The notes below the pieces were generated by a model. The model saw nothing but the letters and a program-made list of their open reading frames with translations, searched no databases and was not told the origin of the DNA. Source: Microbacterium sp. UFMG61 (GTDB lineage Bacteria > Actinomycetota > Actinomycetes > Actinomycetales > Microbacteriaceae). Taken from it: a stretch of DNA of 64,000 nt. Where the stretch lies: contig NZ_JACAFP010000005.1 in NCBI RefSeq assembly GCF_015354505.1, positions 186,001-250,000 on the forward strand, read 5' to 3'. Positions 1 to 8,254 of this stretch are shown piece by piece; the stretch's first letter is position 1, and every line of letters begins with the position of its first letter. The position numbers and the translations under genes were made by a program.

Positions 1-1044
1 GATCGAGTTGCCGTAATCGAAGACCGCCGCCCCCGCATCCTGGAACGCGACCATCGCGGCGACGTGCTGTGCCATCGACTCGCGCGAGCGGTGGGTGAAG
101 GCCTCAGCATCCCGTTCGGCCTCGGCCTTCCAGTCGGCGACCGAAATGCCCACCGGCAGGTAGGCGAGCGGGTCGTGGGCGCTGGTCTGATCCGTGACGA
201 TGTCGATCGGCACACCGCGGCGCAGCAGCTCGGGGAAGACTTCGGCCGCATTGCCGACCACGCCGACCGAGAGGGCCTCTCCCGCCTGCTTCGCGGCGAC
301 GACCCGGGCGACGGCCGCGTCGAGGTCGGTCGTGTACTCGTCGAGGTATCCGTGCTCGACCCGGCGCGCGAGGCGCGACTCGTCGACGTCGACGATCAGC
401 ACCACGCCGTCGTTGAGGGTCACGGCGAGCGGCTGCGCGCCGCCCATCCCTCCGGCACCGCCGGTGAGGGTCAGCGTGCCCTGGAGCGAGTCCCTGCCCA
501 GTGAGCGCGCGACCGCCGAGAAGGTCTCATAGGTGCCCTGCAGGATGCCCTGGGTGCCGATGTAGATCCACGACCCCGCGGTCATCTGGCCGTACATGAT
601 CAGGCCGAGCTCTTCGAGCTTGCGGAACTCGGGCCAAGTGGCCCAGTCGCCCACGAGGTTCGAGTTGGCGATCAGCACGCGGGGCGCCCACTCGTGCGTG
701 CGGAAGACGCCGACCGGTTTGCCCGACTGCACGAGCAGCGTCTCGTCGGGCTCGAGCTCGTCGAGCGTGCGGACGATCGCGTCGTACGCCTCCCAGCTGC
801 GAGCGGCCTTTCCGGTGCCGCCGTACACGACGAGGTCTTCGGGGTGCTCGGCGACCTCGGGGTCGAGGTTGTTCATGAGCATCCGCTTGGCGGCCTCGGC
901 ACCCCAGCTCTTGGCGGTGCGCTGGTTGCCGCGGGCGGCGCGGACCACGCGCGGCCCCCGGTTCCCCGAGCCCTCCTGGGTCCCCGAGCCCTCCCGGGTC
1001 CCCGAGCCCTCCCGGGTCCCTGAGCTTGTCGAAGGGTCAGTCAT
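1..1044 (-). CDS. hutU: urocanate hydratase (urocanase), 3' end cut by window edge
   Basis: Urocanase converts urocanate to imidazolonepropionate, the second step of histidine degradation, in the cytoplasm with a tightly bound NAD. The reverse strand encodes 348 residues of a protein usually about 550 long; the C-terminal part lies outside the window. Family blocks are clear: [49 protein letters not shown] and [17 protein letters not shown]. The ATG at 1044 overlaps the hutH stop (1037-1039), so the two genes are translationally coupled. The first about 27 residues are odd: a TDPSTSSGT segment followed by repeated GTREGS units, absent from normal urocanases, which begin near the [10 protein letters not shown] block. 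That extension comes from a repeat inserted at the 5' end. Function is sure; the exact start is less so. Confidence 0.95.
   Translation of the reverse strand, partial: MTDPSTSSGTREGSGTREGSGTQEGSGNRGPRVVRAARGNQRTAKSWGAEAAKRMLMNNLDPEVAEHPEDLVVYGGTGKAARSWEAYDAIVRTLDELEPDETLLVQSGKPVGVFRTHEWAPRVLIANSNLVGDWATWPEFRKLEELGLIMYGQMTAGSWIYIGTQGILQGTYETFSAVARSLGRDSLQGTLTLTGGAGGMGGAQPLAVTLNDGVVLIVDVDESRLARRVEHGYLDEYTTDLDAAVARVVAAKQAGEALSVGVVGNAAEVFPELLRRGVPIDIVTDQTSAHDPLAYLPVGISVADWKAEAERDAEAFTHRSRESMAQHVAAMVAFQDAGAAVFDYGNSI
967..1036. repeat. 18-bp tandem repeat joined to a TGAGCTTGTCGAAGG dispersed-repeat word
   Basis: Three 18-bp units (967-984, 985-1002, 1003-1020) of the form CGAGCCCTCCYGGGTCCC lie next to the word TGAGCTTGTCGAAGG (1021-1035). 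That word is familiar as a dispersed repeat in many high-GC bacterial genomes. It sits inside the hutU reading frame and codes for PSTSSG plus GTREGS repeats, keeping the frame open. No second copy was found in this window. Confidence 0.75.
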
Positions 1045-2578
1045 GCGCGTGCTCCTTTGCGATGCGGGCGACGGCGCCGGACTGCACGAGTGCGGTCACG
1101 GCCTCCATCTCGGGTGAGAGGTAGCGGTCGGGTCCGGGCCCTGCGGCGACGGTGCGGATGAGGTCGCGGACGGCGCCGGTCGCCGGACCCGCCTGCAGCG
1201 GTGCGCGCAGGTCGAGCGCGCGGGCCCCGGTGAGGATCTCGATCGCCAGCACACGGCCGAGTCCGTCGATCGCGCGGCGGAGCTTGCGGGCGGCGGCCCA
1301 GCCCATCGACACGTGGTCCTCCTGCATCGCCGACGACGGGATCGAGTCGACGGATGCCGGGACGGCGAGGCGCTTGAGCTCGGACACGATGCCGGCTGCG
1401 GCGTACTGGGCGATCATCAGACCCGAGTCGACGCCGACCTCATCGGCCAGGAAGGGCGGCAGACCGTGGCTGCGTGCCGGGTCGAGCGCCCGGTCGGTGC
1501 GGCGTTCGGCGATCGAGGCCACATCGGCGACCGAGATCGCCAGGAAGTCGAGCACCGCCGCGACCGGTGCTGCGTGGAAGTTGCCGTTCGACTCGATGCG
1601 TCCGTCGAGCGTGATGACCGGATTGTCGATCACGCTGGACAGTTCGCGAGCCGCGATGGTCGATGCGTAGCCCATGGTGTCACGCGCGGCGCCGTGCACC
1701 TGCGGCGAGCAGCGCAGCGAGTACGCGTCCTGCACGCGGCCGTCCTCCGGGCCCTTGTGGCTGTGCACGATGGGCGAGTCGCCGAGGAACGACCGCAGAT
1801 TTGCGGCGGACTCCGCCTGCCCCGACTGCGGGCGCAGTGCCATGAGGTCGGCGGCGAAGACCGCATCCGTCCCCAGCTGCGACTCGACCGACATCGCCGC
1901 GGCCATGTCGGCCGTGAGCAGCAGGGTCTCGAGGTCATGCAGCGCCAGCACGAGCATCCCGAGCATGCCGTCGGTGCCGTTGATGAGGGCGAGTCCCTCT
2001 TTCTCGACGAGCGTGAGCGGCTCGATGCCGGCGGCGGCCAGAGCGTCGGATGCCGGGATGAGCTCGCCGTCCACCGTGCGGACGTCGCCCTCCCCCATCG
2101 TCGCGAGGGCGATGTGCGCGAGCGGAGCGAGGTCTCCGGAGCATCCGAGTGATCCGTATTCGCGGACGACCGGCACGATGCCCGCGTTCAGCAGGGCCGC
2201 ATAGGTCTCGACGACGACCGGGCGCACGCCGGTGCGTCCCGAGGCGAGCGTCTGCAGGCGCAGCAGCTGCAGTCCGCGGACGACCTCGCGCTCGACCTCG
2301 GCACCGGTGCCGGCCGCGTGCGAGCGGATGAGGCTCGCCTGCAGCTGCAGCCGTCGGTCGGGAGCGATGAATGTGGTCGCCAGCGCGCCGAAACCGGTCG
2401 AGACGCCGTAGTGCGGATGCGGGTCGGCCGCGAGTCCGTCGATCACGCGGCGGGTCTCGGCGACGCGCTCGATCGCTTCGGGACTGATGTCGACGAGGGC
2501 GCCGTGCCGGGCGACGGCGACGACATCGGCAGGGCTCAGAGGTGCAGCGCCGACGAGAACGGGGGACGGATCACTCAT
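1037..2578 (-). CDS. hutH: histidine ammonia-lyase
   Basis: Removes ammonia from L-histidine to give urocanate, the first step of the Hut pathway. The protein has 513 residues, the normal length. The MIO cofactor forms from the internal triad at residues 146-148, seen here in [14 protein letters not shown]: Cys-Ser-Gly rather than the common Ala-Ser-Gly, a variant I recall from other actinobacterial enzymes. The family blocks YGVSTGFG (57-64) and INGTDGMLG are present. A longer open frame reaches 2650, but the ATG at 2578 (MSDPSPVL) is chosen because the extension would run into the divergent regulator's promoter. hutU follows with an 8-nt overlap. The IclR gene starts 58 bp away on the other strand and probably controls this operon. 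Confidence 0.97.
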   Translation of the reverse strand: MSDPSPVLVGAAPLSPADVVAVARHGALVDISPEAIERVAETRRVIDGLAADPHPHYGVSTGFGALATTFIAPDRRLQLQASLIRSHAAGTGAEVEREVVRGLQLLRLQTLASGRTGVRPVVVETYAALLNAGIVPVVREYGSLGCSGDLAPLAHIALATMGEGDVRTVDGELIPASDALAAAGIEPLTLVEKEGLALINGTDGMLGMLVLALHDLETLLLTADMAAAMSVESQLGTDAVFAADLMALRPQSGQAESAANLRSFLGDSPIVHSHKGPEDGRVQDAYSLRCSPQVHGAARDTMGYASTIAARELSSVIDNPVITLDGRIESNGNFHAAPVAAVLDFLAISVADVASIAERRTDRALDPARSHGLPPFLADEVGVDSGLMIAQYAAAGIVSELKRLAVPASVDSIPSSAMQEDHVSMGWAAARKLRRAIDGLGRVLAIEILTGARALDLRAPLQAGPATGAVRDLIRTVAAGPGPDRYLSPEMEAVTALVQSGAVARIAKEHAHD

Positions 2579-2636
2579 GTCTCGATTCCACACCTCGGGG
2601 GTCGCTTCCGTCAGGGGGTCATGGCATGCTGTGTCT
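2579..2636. promoter_or_regulatory. divergent hutHU / IclR-regulator promoter region
   Basis: This 58-bp gap separates the two divergent starts. On the + strand CATGCT (2625-2630) lies 6 nt before the GTG at 2637, the spacing of a leaderless actinobacterial promoter. The gap is short enough for one bound IclR dimer to affect both directions; no clear operator palindrome was identified. Confidence 0.5.
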
Positions 2637-3422
2637 GTGATCCCAGACAAAGCGGTCGGCTCAGCGCACTCCGGCGAACCGCAGGTTCCCGCGGCAGATC
2701 AGACCCTGCGCATCCTCCGCTATCTGGCCGGCCGACCGGCACCCGTCGCCGCGTCGGCGATCGCCCGCGAGCTCGCCCTCCCCCGCTCGACCGTCTACCA
2801 CCTGCTCACGACCCTTGCTGCCCACGGGTTCGTGATGCACCTGCGCGAGGATCGCCGGTGGGGGCTCGGCACCTCGGCGTTCGAGCTCGCGGGCGGCTAC
2901 TCCCGCCAGCAGCCGCTCGCCCGACTCGGCAGACCGCTGATCGCTGCGCTCTCCGATCGTCTCGGCGAGAGCGCCCACCTCGCGGTCATGAGCGGCGGCG
3001 ACGTGCTCTACATCGTCGAGGAGCGTGCGCCGCGGCGCCCCGCGCTGGTCACGGACGTCGGAGTGCGGCTGCCCGCGCACCTCACCGCCTCGGGTCGGGC
3101 GATGCTCGCGTCGCTCCCCCGTGAGCAGGTGCGCGCCCTCTACCCCAGCGCTTCAGCGTTCCCCGACCGCACGGGCCTGGGTCCGCGCACGCCGAGCGCG
3201 CTCCGCGAGGTGCTGCGAGAGGTACGCGCGCGCGGCTACGCGACGGAAGACAGCGAGGTCGCCGACGGCCTGCGGTCGGTCGGCGCCGCCGTGCGCGATC
3301 ACACGGGCTGGCCGGTGGCGGCCGTCGCGGTCACGTGGGCGGGGTCCGAGCTCAACGAGCAGGTGCTCGCGGATGCCGTGCGCGAGACCGCCGCCGTCCT
3401 CGAGTCGCGAGTGGCGCGCTGA
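2637..3422 (+). CDS. IclR-family transcriptional regulator (probable hut regulator)
   Basis: The 261-residue protein has the IclR layout: an N-terminal winged helix-turn-helix (about residues 15-75, with SAIARELALPRSTVYHLLTTL as the recognition region) and a C-terminal effector domain (about 85-255, with LGESAHLAVMSGGDVLYI and the ASGRAMLASLP block). The GTG at 2637 is preferred over the first upstream ATG because a CATGCT hexamer lies 6 nt upstream and the longer version would cross the hutH promoter and start. It is divergent from hutH-hutU, and IclR proteins commonly control the neighbouring catabolic operon. Control of histidine use, perhaps with urocanate as ligand, is inference from position only. 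Confidence 0.85.
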   Translation: MIPDKAVGSAHSGEPQVPAADQTLRILRYLAGRPAPVAASAIARELALPRSTVYHLLTTLAAHGFVMHLREDRRWGLGTSAFELAGGYSRQQPLARLGRPLIAALSDRLGESAHLAVMSGGDVLYIVEERAPRRPALVTDVGVRLPAHLTASGRAMLASLPREQVRALYPSASAFPDRTGLGPRTPSALREVLREVRARGYATEDSEVADGLRSVGAAVRDHTGWPVAAVAVTWAGSELNEQVLADAVRETAAVLESRVAR

Positions 3423-3442
3423 CCGATCGCTACTCTGTGAGC

Positions 3443-4660
3443 ATGCACTCGCCCCAGATCGTGACATCGCGCGGCCGTCGCCGCTCCCTTGCCGCCGGAA
3501 CAGCGCTCGGCATCCTTCTCACCGCCACCCTCGCCGGCTGCGCGCCGGAGCCGCCCGTGTCCGCTGCCGACACAGCGGTCCCGACCCCGTCAGCGACACC
3601 CACGCCGACTCCCTCAGCCGCCACGGTGGCGGGGTACGACGCGGGACAGTTCCCTCCGGTACCGCTCTTCGTGCTCCCCGATCTCGCTCTGCTCGACACC
3701 TCGGCCTCGGCCTTCACGATCGAGGTCAACGACGCGCTGTCCGACATCCCCGGCGTCACCGCCTCCCCCGCGCACTGCGACGCGGGCGGCGGCGTGATCT
3801 CCGGCAACGGCACCGCGTACCTGTACGGCGACGGATCGGGCACGTTCACGGGGCCCGACGGCTCGGTGCAGAACTTCGGCGACGGATCGGGGAACTCCAC
3901 GATCAACGGAGTCACCATCCAGAACTTCGGCGACGGGTCCGGCAACTACAGCGACGGCGCGGTGACGATACAGAACTTCGGCGACGGATCCGGCAACTAC
4001 ACGGACGCCTCCCGCACCGTGCAGATCTTCGGGGACGGATCCGGCAACTACACAGCGGGCACGGTGACCATACAGAACTTCGGCGACGGATCCGGCAACT
4101 ACACCGACGGCGATGTCACGATCCAGAACTTCGGCGACGGATCCGGCAACTACACGAGCGACACCATCACCATCCAGAACTTCGGCGATGGCACGGCGCT
4201 CGTCGACGATGAGATGATCGACGCCGATCCTCTGCCTCCCGTGCCCGAACTCGGCGTCTTCCCGCCTCTCGGCACGCTCGCCCCGGTGGCCTCGTGCGGC
4301 ACGACTCTCACCTTCGAAGACGGAGTGCTGTTCGACTTCGATCGCAGCGACATCCGCCCCGATGCCGCCGCCACCCTCGACGCGGTGGCCGAGGTCTTCA
4401 CGACCCTCGACGTCGCCGAGGCGCAGGTCAGCGGCCACACCGACGCCGTCGGATCGGATGCCGAGAATCAGGTGCTGTCCGAGCAGCGAGCCGAGTCCGT
4501 GGTGGACGGGCTTCAGGAGCGTGGTGTGACGACTGCCCTCACCGCCGAGGGCTTCGGAGAGAGCCGCCCGGTCGCTGCGAACGAGATCGACGGCGTCGAC
4601 AATCCGGCCGGCCGCCAGCTGAACCGTCGCGTCGAGATCTTCATCCCTGCCGTTCTCTAG
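3443..4660 (+). CDS. repeat-containing lipoprotein with C-terminal OmpA-like domain
   Basis: A 405-residue secreted lipoprotein. The N-terminus has arginines, a hydrophobic stretch and a lipobox LAGC with Cys33. A Thr/Pro-rich linker follows, then seven 17-residue repeats of the type FGDGSGNYTxxxVTIQN (residues 128-246) plus a partial eighth. The C-terminal about 110 residues form an OmpA/MotB peptidoglycan-binding domain: LFDFDRSDIRP, VSGHTDAVGSD, and RQLNRRVEIFI. A likely role is anchoring between the outer face of the membrane and peptidoglycan, with the repeats forming a rigid beta-type stalk; this is inference. TACTCT (3431-3436) lies 6 nt before the ATG, so the mRNA is probably leaderless. 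A terminator and a tRNA follow. OmpA domains in actinobacteria are known (ArfA of Mycobacterium), but I do not recognise this repeat family. Confidence 0.85.
   Translation: MHSPQIVTSRGRRRSLAAGTALGILLTATLAGCAPEPPVSAADTAVPTPSATPTPTPSAATVAGYDAGQFPPVPLFVLPDLALLDTSASAFTIEVNDALSDIPGVTASPAHCDAGGGVISGNGTAYLYGDGSGTFTGPDGSVQNFGDGSGNSTINGVTIQNFGDGSGNYSDGAVTIQNFGDGSGNYTDASRTVQIFGDGSGNYTAGTVTIQNFGDGSGNYTDGDVTIQNFGDGSGNYTSDTITIQNFGDGTALVDDEMIDADPLPPVPELGVFPPLGTLAPVASCGTTLTFEDGVLFDFDRSDIRPDAAATLDAVAEVFTTLDVAEAQVSGHTDAVGSDAENQVLSEQRAESVVDGLQERGVTTALTAEGFGESRPVAANEIDGVDNPAGRQLNRRVEIFIPAVL
3824..4180 (+). repeat. seven in-frame 51-bp tandem repeats (17 residues each)
   Basis: Seven consecutive units of exactly 17 codons encode YGDGSGTFTG.., then FGDGSGNST.. 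and five FGDGSGNY[ST].. units, each ending near VTIQN. A partial eighth (FGDGTALVDD) begins at 4181. The DNA is also repetitive (CAGAACTTCGGCGACGGATC recurs), which suggests recent duplication or gene conversion among units. Confidence 0.95.
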
Positions 4661-4679
4661 GCGGCGACGGAGAATGAGA

Positions 4680-4707
4680 AAGGCCCCGGGCGTGAGCCCG
4701 GGGCCTT
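4680..4707 (+). terminator. intrinsic terminator after the OmpA-like lipoprotein gene
   Basis: An 11-bp perfect stem AAGGCCCCGGG / CCCGGGGCCTT with a 6-nt loop is followed by TTCTTC. It lies 19 bp after the lipoprotein stop codon. Confidence 0.8.
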
Positions 4708-4717
4708 CTTCACGGTG

Positions 4718-4790
4718 TGGACCTAAGGGGATTCGAACCCCTGACCTCCTCGATGCGAACGAGGCGCGCTACCAACTGCGCCATAGGCCC
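4718..4790 (-). tRNA. tRNA-Ala (anticodon CGC)
   Basis: The reverse strand folds into a full cloverleaf of 73 nt: acceptor GGGCCTA/TAGGTCC with one G-T pair, D stem GCGC/GCGC, anticodon stem CCTCG/CGAGG with loop TTCGCAT, and T arm AGGGG-TTCGAAT-CCCCT. The discriminator base is A and CCA is not encoded. The anticodon CGC reads GCG alanine codons, which are common in this GC-rich genome. Confidence 0.97.
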
Positions 4791-4832
4791 GTGAACCTCG
4801 TCTACGTTATCACGGTCGACGAGGTGTCTGCG

Positions 4833-5678
4833 TCACCCGGCGGCCCGCTTGGCGAGCAGGTCGCGCACGTGCGCTTCGATCTCGGCATCGTCGACGAACC
4901 CCATGCGGGCGTACGGCGACGAGGCTGCGGGAAGCTGCACGGGTGGGGCGGGAGCCATCTGCTCGGCGCGCTCGCGGAGCGCGGCGAGACGAGCGACCTT
5001 GCGACGCTCCTCCTGGGCCTCGATCTCGGCGCGGGCGGCCTGCGCCCGTGAACCGGCGACCGACACCAACGGCTCGGGAAGCGGACGCGGAGTCCAGGTC
5101 GCGGGACCCTGATCGTGCAGCGCGGGCGCCACACGCGGAGCGGGCGCCGCGACGACCTGAGCGGGCCGTCGCGCGGCGCGCGAGGCGACCGACGCCATGC
5201 GCTGCAGCACCACGGTCGCACCGATCGCGAGCGCGCCACCGAGCCAGATCAGAAGTTGCGTCTGCACGACGATCAGCTGCCACACCCCGAGCCCGGCGAC
5301 GGCGAGGCCGACCAGCAGAAGCGAGGTCGCAGCGACCCGCACGCGTCGGCGCGCACGAGCCTGGCGGATCACCGGATCGGCCCGCGTCGCGGCGAGTTCC
5401 TGACGGAGCTTCTCGAGCTCGGCGGACTCTCGTTCCGACTGCACGCGCTTCGCGAGCTTCTGCTGGGCGAGCGCTGTGCGCGCATTCAGTTCGAGGCGCA
5501 CCTCATCGGGCGTCTCGCTCGTCTCGGCGAGCACGCGGAGCGCCTGATTGAGGCGCACGGCGTTGCGTTCGGCGGCGTCGTACTGGAAGCGTCCGCGCCA
5601 CGAGGGCAGCAGATAGAGCATCCACAGGAGCACGGCGACGAGCACGATCACTCCCCCGCTCAGCACCGGCCCGTCCAT
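4833..5678 (-). CDS. SepX/GlpR-like actinobacterial membrane protein (cell division)
   Basis: The 281-residue protein has a membrane segment at the extreme N-terminus (about 9-27), a charged helical region (about 40-110, many Glu/Arg/Lys, coiled-coil-like), two adjacent membrane segments (about 110-155) and a Pro/Ala/Arg-rich cytoplasmic tail. This layout and the order galU - rimJ - this gene match the actinobacterial family called SepX in Streptomyces and GlpR in Corynebacterium, a membrane protein of the division machinery that binds the gephyrin-like Glp. Here the usual glp/moeA-like gene between galU and rimJ is absent. The ATG at 5678 is chosen over 5687 because TACCGT lies 7 nt upstream of it. 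The family assignment rests on context and topology rather than on a recognised motif. Confidence 0.6.
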   Translation of the reverse strand: MDGPVLSGGVIVLVAVLLWMLYLLPSWRGRFQYDAAERNAVRLNQALRVLAETSETPDEVRLELNARTALAQQKLAKRVQSERESAELEKLRQELAATRADPVIRQARARRRVRVAATSLLLVGLAVAGLGVWQLIVVQTQLLIWLGGALAIGATVVLQRMASVASRAARRPAQVVAAPAPRVAPALHDQGPATWTPRPLPEPLVSVAGSRAQAARAEIEAQEERRKVARLAALRERAEQMAPAPPVQLPAASSPYARMGFVDDAEIEAHVRDLLAKRAAG

Positions 5679-5759
5679 GCTCCCCACGGTACGGGAACAG
5701 CGGCGACGACGATGCTCTGCGCGAGCGCGTGTCGCGATGAGTTCTGCGCGCGACGGCGA

Positions 5760-6389
5760 TCAGATGATCATGCGATCCGCAGGGGGGATGGTCGCGGCAT
5801 CCGGGGGCACCTGCCCGCTCACCCATCGCGCCAGCACACCCTGCGGCACATCCTCACGCGTCAGCGCGAATGCATAGTGGTCGCGCCAGTCGCCGTCGAT
5901 GTGGATGTACCGGCGCCTCAGCCCTTCGTAGCGGAAGCCGAGCTTCTGCACGATGCGCAGGCTCGCCGCGTTCTCCGGGCGGATGCAGATCTCCATGCGG
6001 TGCAGCGCATACTCGGTGAAGCAGGCGTCCGTGGCGAGCGCGACCGCGGTCGGCGTGATCCCCTTACCCGCGAACCGCTCGCTCACCCAGTAGCCGATCG
6101 TCGCCGAGCACAGCGAGCCTCGCGCGACTCCCCACACGTTGAGCTGCCCGGCGATCTCGCCCTCGTACTCCATGACGAACGGATATCCCGCACCGTCGCG
6201 ATACTGCTGCAGCAGTCGTCGGATGCTGAGGCGCATGTCGAAGGACACCGCTCCATACGGGACGGTCGCCTCCCACGGTTGCAGCCATGACCTGTTCGAC
6301 AGCAACTCGTGCTGCAGCGACCTCGCGTCGCGCGGGCGCACGAGACGAAGCTCGATCGGTCCATGCCGCATCCCCGTCGCCAGTTCCAT
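5760..6389 (-). CDS. GNAT acetyltransferase of RimJ/RimL type
   Basis: About 209 residues with the GNAT fold of ribosomal-protein-alanine acetyltransferases: LVRPRDARSLQHE at the start, IGYWVSERFAGKGITPTAVAL (acetyl-CoA binding loop, an R/Q-x-x-G-x-G/A variant) in the middle and RIVQKLGFRYEGLRRRYIHIDGDWRDHYAF near the end. The last block, with LGF and a later Tyr, is typical of RimJ. The start at 6389 (MELATGMRHG) is chosen because the open frame to 6446 would overlap the end of galU. It lies 26 bp after galU, in the same operon, with the SepX/GlpR-like gene downstream, an arrangement conserved in actinobacteria. The substrate is not predictable from sequence. Confidence 0.85.
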   Translation of the reverse strand: MELATGMRHGPIELRLVRPRDARSLQHELLSNRSWLQPWEATVPYGAVSFDMRLSIRRLLQQYRDGAGYPFVMEYEGEIAGQLNVWGVARGSLCSATIGYWVSERFAGKGITPTAVALATDACFTEYALHRMEICIRPENAASLRIVQKLGFRYEGLRRRYIHIDGDWRDHYAFALTREDVPQGVLARWVSGQVPPDAATIPPADRMII

Positions 6390-6415
6390 CCTGCGCGCTC
6401 CCGCAGCCGAGACGC

Positions 6416-7303
6416 CTAGAGGCGTTCTGCGAACTCCTTGAGCCACGGACGCAGCTCAGGACCGAGGTCGTCGCGGTCCGAGGCCAGCTGCACGATCGCC
6501 TTGATGTAGTCGACACGGTCACCCGTGTCGTAGCGGCGCCCGCGGAACACCACGCCCACGACGCCGGGACCGTCGGGGTCGGTCGCGAGGACCTGCAGCG
6601 CGTCGGTCAGCTGGATCTCGCCGCCCTTGCCCGGCTCCGTGTGCTCGAGCACCTCGAAGATCGAAGCGGGAAGCACGTAGCGGCCGATCACGGCGAGGTT
6701 CGACGGAGCGTCTTCGACGGGGGGCTTCTCGACGAGGCCGGTGACCGTGACGGCATCCGAGCCGTCGATCGTCTCGACAGCTGCGGCGCCGTACATGTGG
6801 ATGCTGGCGGGGTCGACCTCCATGAGCGCGATCACGGCCGCGCCGGTGCGCTCGTGCTCGGCGATCATCTCGGTGAGCAGCGGGTCGCGCGCATCGATGA
6901 GGTCGTCGCCGAGAAGCACGGCGAAGGAACTGTCACCCACGTGGGTGCGGGCACGCAGCACCGCGTGTCCGAGCCCCTTGGGCTCCCCCTGACGGACGAA
7001 GTGGATGTCGGCCAGGTCGCTCGACTTCATGACGTGCTCGAGGCGACCCATGTCGCCCTTCTCGGTGAGCTTGACCTCGAGCTCGGGCACCGAGTCGAAG
7101 TGGTTCGAGATGGCGTTCTTGTTGCGCCCGATGATGACGAGGATGTCATCGATGCCGGCATCCGCCGCCTCTTCGACGACGTACTGGATGGCCGGCTTGT
7201 CGACGACAGGCAGCATCTCTTTCGGCATCGCCTTCGTCGCAGGCAGGAACCGCGTTCCCAGTCCTGCGGCAGGAATGACGGCTTTGATCTTCTGATGACC
7301 CAT
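6416..7303 (-). CDS. galU: UTP-glucose-1-phosphate uridylyltransferase
   Basis: Makes UDP-glucose from UTP and glucose-1-phosphate for cell-wall glycans and sugar-nucleotide metabolism. The 295-residue protein shows the nucleotidyltransferase signature IPAAGLGTRFLPATKAMPKE (residues 10-29), then PAIQYVVEEA, GLGHAVLRA, the metal-binding FAVLLGDDLI and EKPP. Length is typical. TAGGCT (7310-7315, read on the minus strand) lies 6 nt upstream of the ATG, so the mRNA is probably leaderless. The start is only 40 bp from the divergent folate cyclo-ligase gene, so the two promoters overlap. rimJ-like and SepX-like genes follow on the same strand. Confidence 0.97.
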   Translation of the reverse strand: MGHQKIKAVIPAAGLGTRFLPATKAMPKEMLPVVDKPAIQYVVEEAADAGIDDILVIIGRNKNAISNHFDSVPELEVKLTEKGDMGRLEHVMKSSDLADIHFVRQGEPKGLGHAVLRARTHVGDSSFAVLLGDDLIDARDPLLTEMIAEHERTGAAVIALMEVDPASIHMYGAAAVETIDGSDAVTVTGLVEKPPVEDAPSNLAVIGRYVLPASIFEVLEHTEPGKGGEIQLTDALQVLATDPDGPGVVGVVFRGRRYDTGDRVDYIKAIVQLASDRDDLGPELRPWLKEFAERL

Positions 7304-7343
7304 TCCGACAGCCTACCCGTGGAGCCGCCGTAGACTCGGAGGC

Positions 7344-7940
7344 ATGGCGAACGACGTCGAGCACGAGAAGCGCGCACTGCGCGCCGAACTCCGCGAGAGA
7401 CGACAGCTGCTGAGCGAATCGCAGCGCGACGCCCTCGACAGCGCTCTCACCGGCCGACTCGACGACCTCGTAGACTCCCTCGGCGCCCGATCGATCTCGT
7501 GCTTCCTGTCGACGACCACGGAACCGGGCACGCGGGACTTCGTGCGCGCGGCGGTGCGCCGCGGCATCCGCGTGCTGCTTCCGGTCACCCGCGCGGACGG
7601 GCTGCTCGACTGGGCCGTCGCGACCGACGACGACGAGATCGCCGAGGGCCTCTTCGGCCTCCCCGAGCCGACCGGCGAGCTGCTCGGACCGATCGCCGTG
7701 AACGACGTCGACCTCATGATCATCCCGGCAGCCGCCGTCGATCGCGGCGGAATGCGCATGGGCTGGGGCCGCGGCTACTTCGACAAGACCATCGGATCGA
7801 TGGAGAAGTGCCCGCCGGTGTATGCGGTCATCTATGATTCCGAGGTACTCGACCTCCTGCCGAGGGAAGTGCACGATCAGCCGGTGACCGGCGTCGTGAC
7901 CCCCACGCAGACCCTTCTCCTGTCGCCGACCCGGCGCTGA
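7344..7940 (+). CDS. 5-formyltetrahydrofolate cyclo-ligase
   Basis: Converts 5-formyl-THF to 5,10-methenyl-THF using ATP, returning a storage form of folate to one-carbon metabolism. The 198-residue protein has the basic N-terminal helix (EKRALRAELRERRQLLS), the folate/ATP region GLFGLPEP, DLMIIPAAAVDRGGMRMGWGRGYFDK (the family signature with the Gly-rich ATP-binding loop) and the closing HDQPVTGVVTP block. TAGACT (7331-7336) is 7 nt upstream of the ATG with no Shine-Dalgarno, pointing to a leaderless mRNA. The divergent galU and downstream FmdB and mscL genes form a neighbourhood seen in many actinobacteria. Confidence 0.95.
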   Translation: MANDVEHEKRALRAELRERRQLLSESQRDALDSALTGRLDDLVDSLGARSISCFLSTTTEPGTRDFVRAAVRRGIRVLLPVTRADGLLDWAVATDDDEIAEGLFGLPEPTGELLGPIAVNDVDLMIIPAAAVDRGGMRMGWGRGYFDKTIGSMEKCPPVYAVIYDSEVLDLLPREVHDQPVTGVVTPTQTLLLSPTRR

Positions 7941-7956
7941 CCCGACGAGGATCGCA

Positions 7957-8229
7957 ATGCCCACCTATGCCTATGCCTGCCGCGCCTGCGGCCACGCCTT
8001 CGACGCCGTGCAGAGTTTCGCCGACGACGCGCTGACCGTCTGCCCCGAGTGCGGCGGCGAGCTGCGCAAGCAGTACGGCTCGATCGGCGTCACCTTCAAC
8101 GGCTCCGGTTTCTATCGCACCGACTCGCGGGCGGGCTCCGCGGGTTCGTCCTCGACCCCGGCATCATCGAAGTCAGAGTCGACGACGAGCGCGAAGCCCG
8201 CGCCCGCTGCGACCTCCGCTTCGTCCTGA
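7957..8229 (+). CDS. FmdB-family zinc-ribbon protein
   Basis: A 90-residue protein with one zinc ribbon: YACRACGHAFD and VCPECGGELRKQYG give two CxxC pairs (Cys 9/12 and 29/32) that can hold one zinc. GSIGVTFNGSGFYRTD after it is the standard FmdB tail, followed by a low-complexity Ser/Ala/Thr/Pro segment that is probably disordered. FmdB was named from a gene near formamidase and no clear biochemical role is established. The GAGG at about 7947 gives a ribosome-binding site. It lies 16 bp after the folate cyclo-ligase gene and 25 bp before mscL, so the three are likely co-transcribed. Confidence 0.9.
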   Translation: MPTYAYACRACGHAFDAVQSFADDALTVCPECGGELRKQYGSIGVTFNGSGFYRTDSRAGSAGSSSTPASSKSESTTSAKPAPAATSASS

Positions 8230-8254
8230 CGCACCGAACAACACGGAGACTCAC

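Noticed and set aside
1037..2578. HutH as an inactive enzyme because the MIO triad is CSG rather than ASG
   Set aside because: CSG is a known working variant in actinobacterial histidine ammonia-lyases; the rest of the active site is kept.
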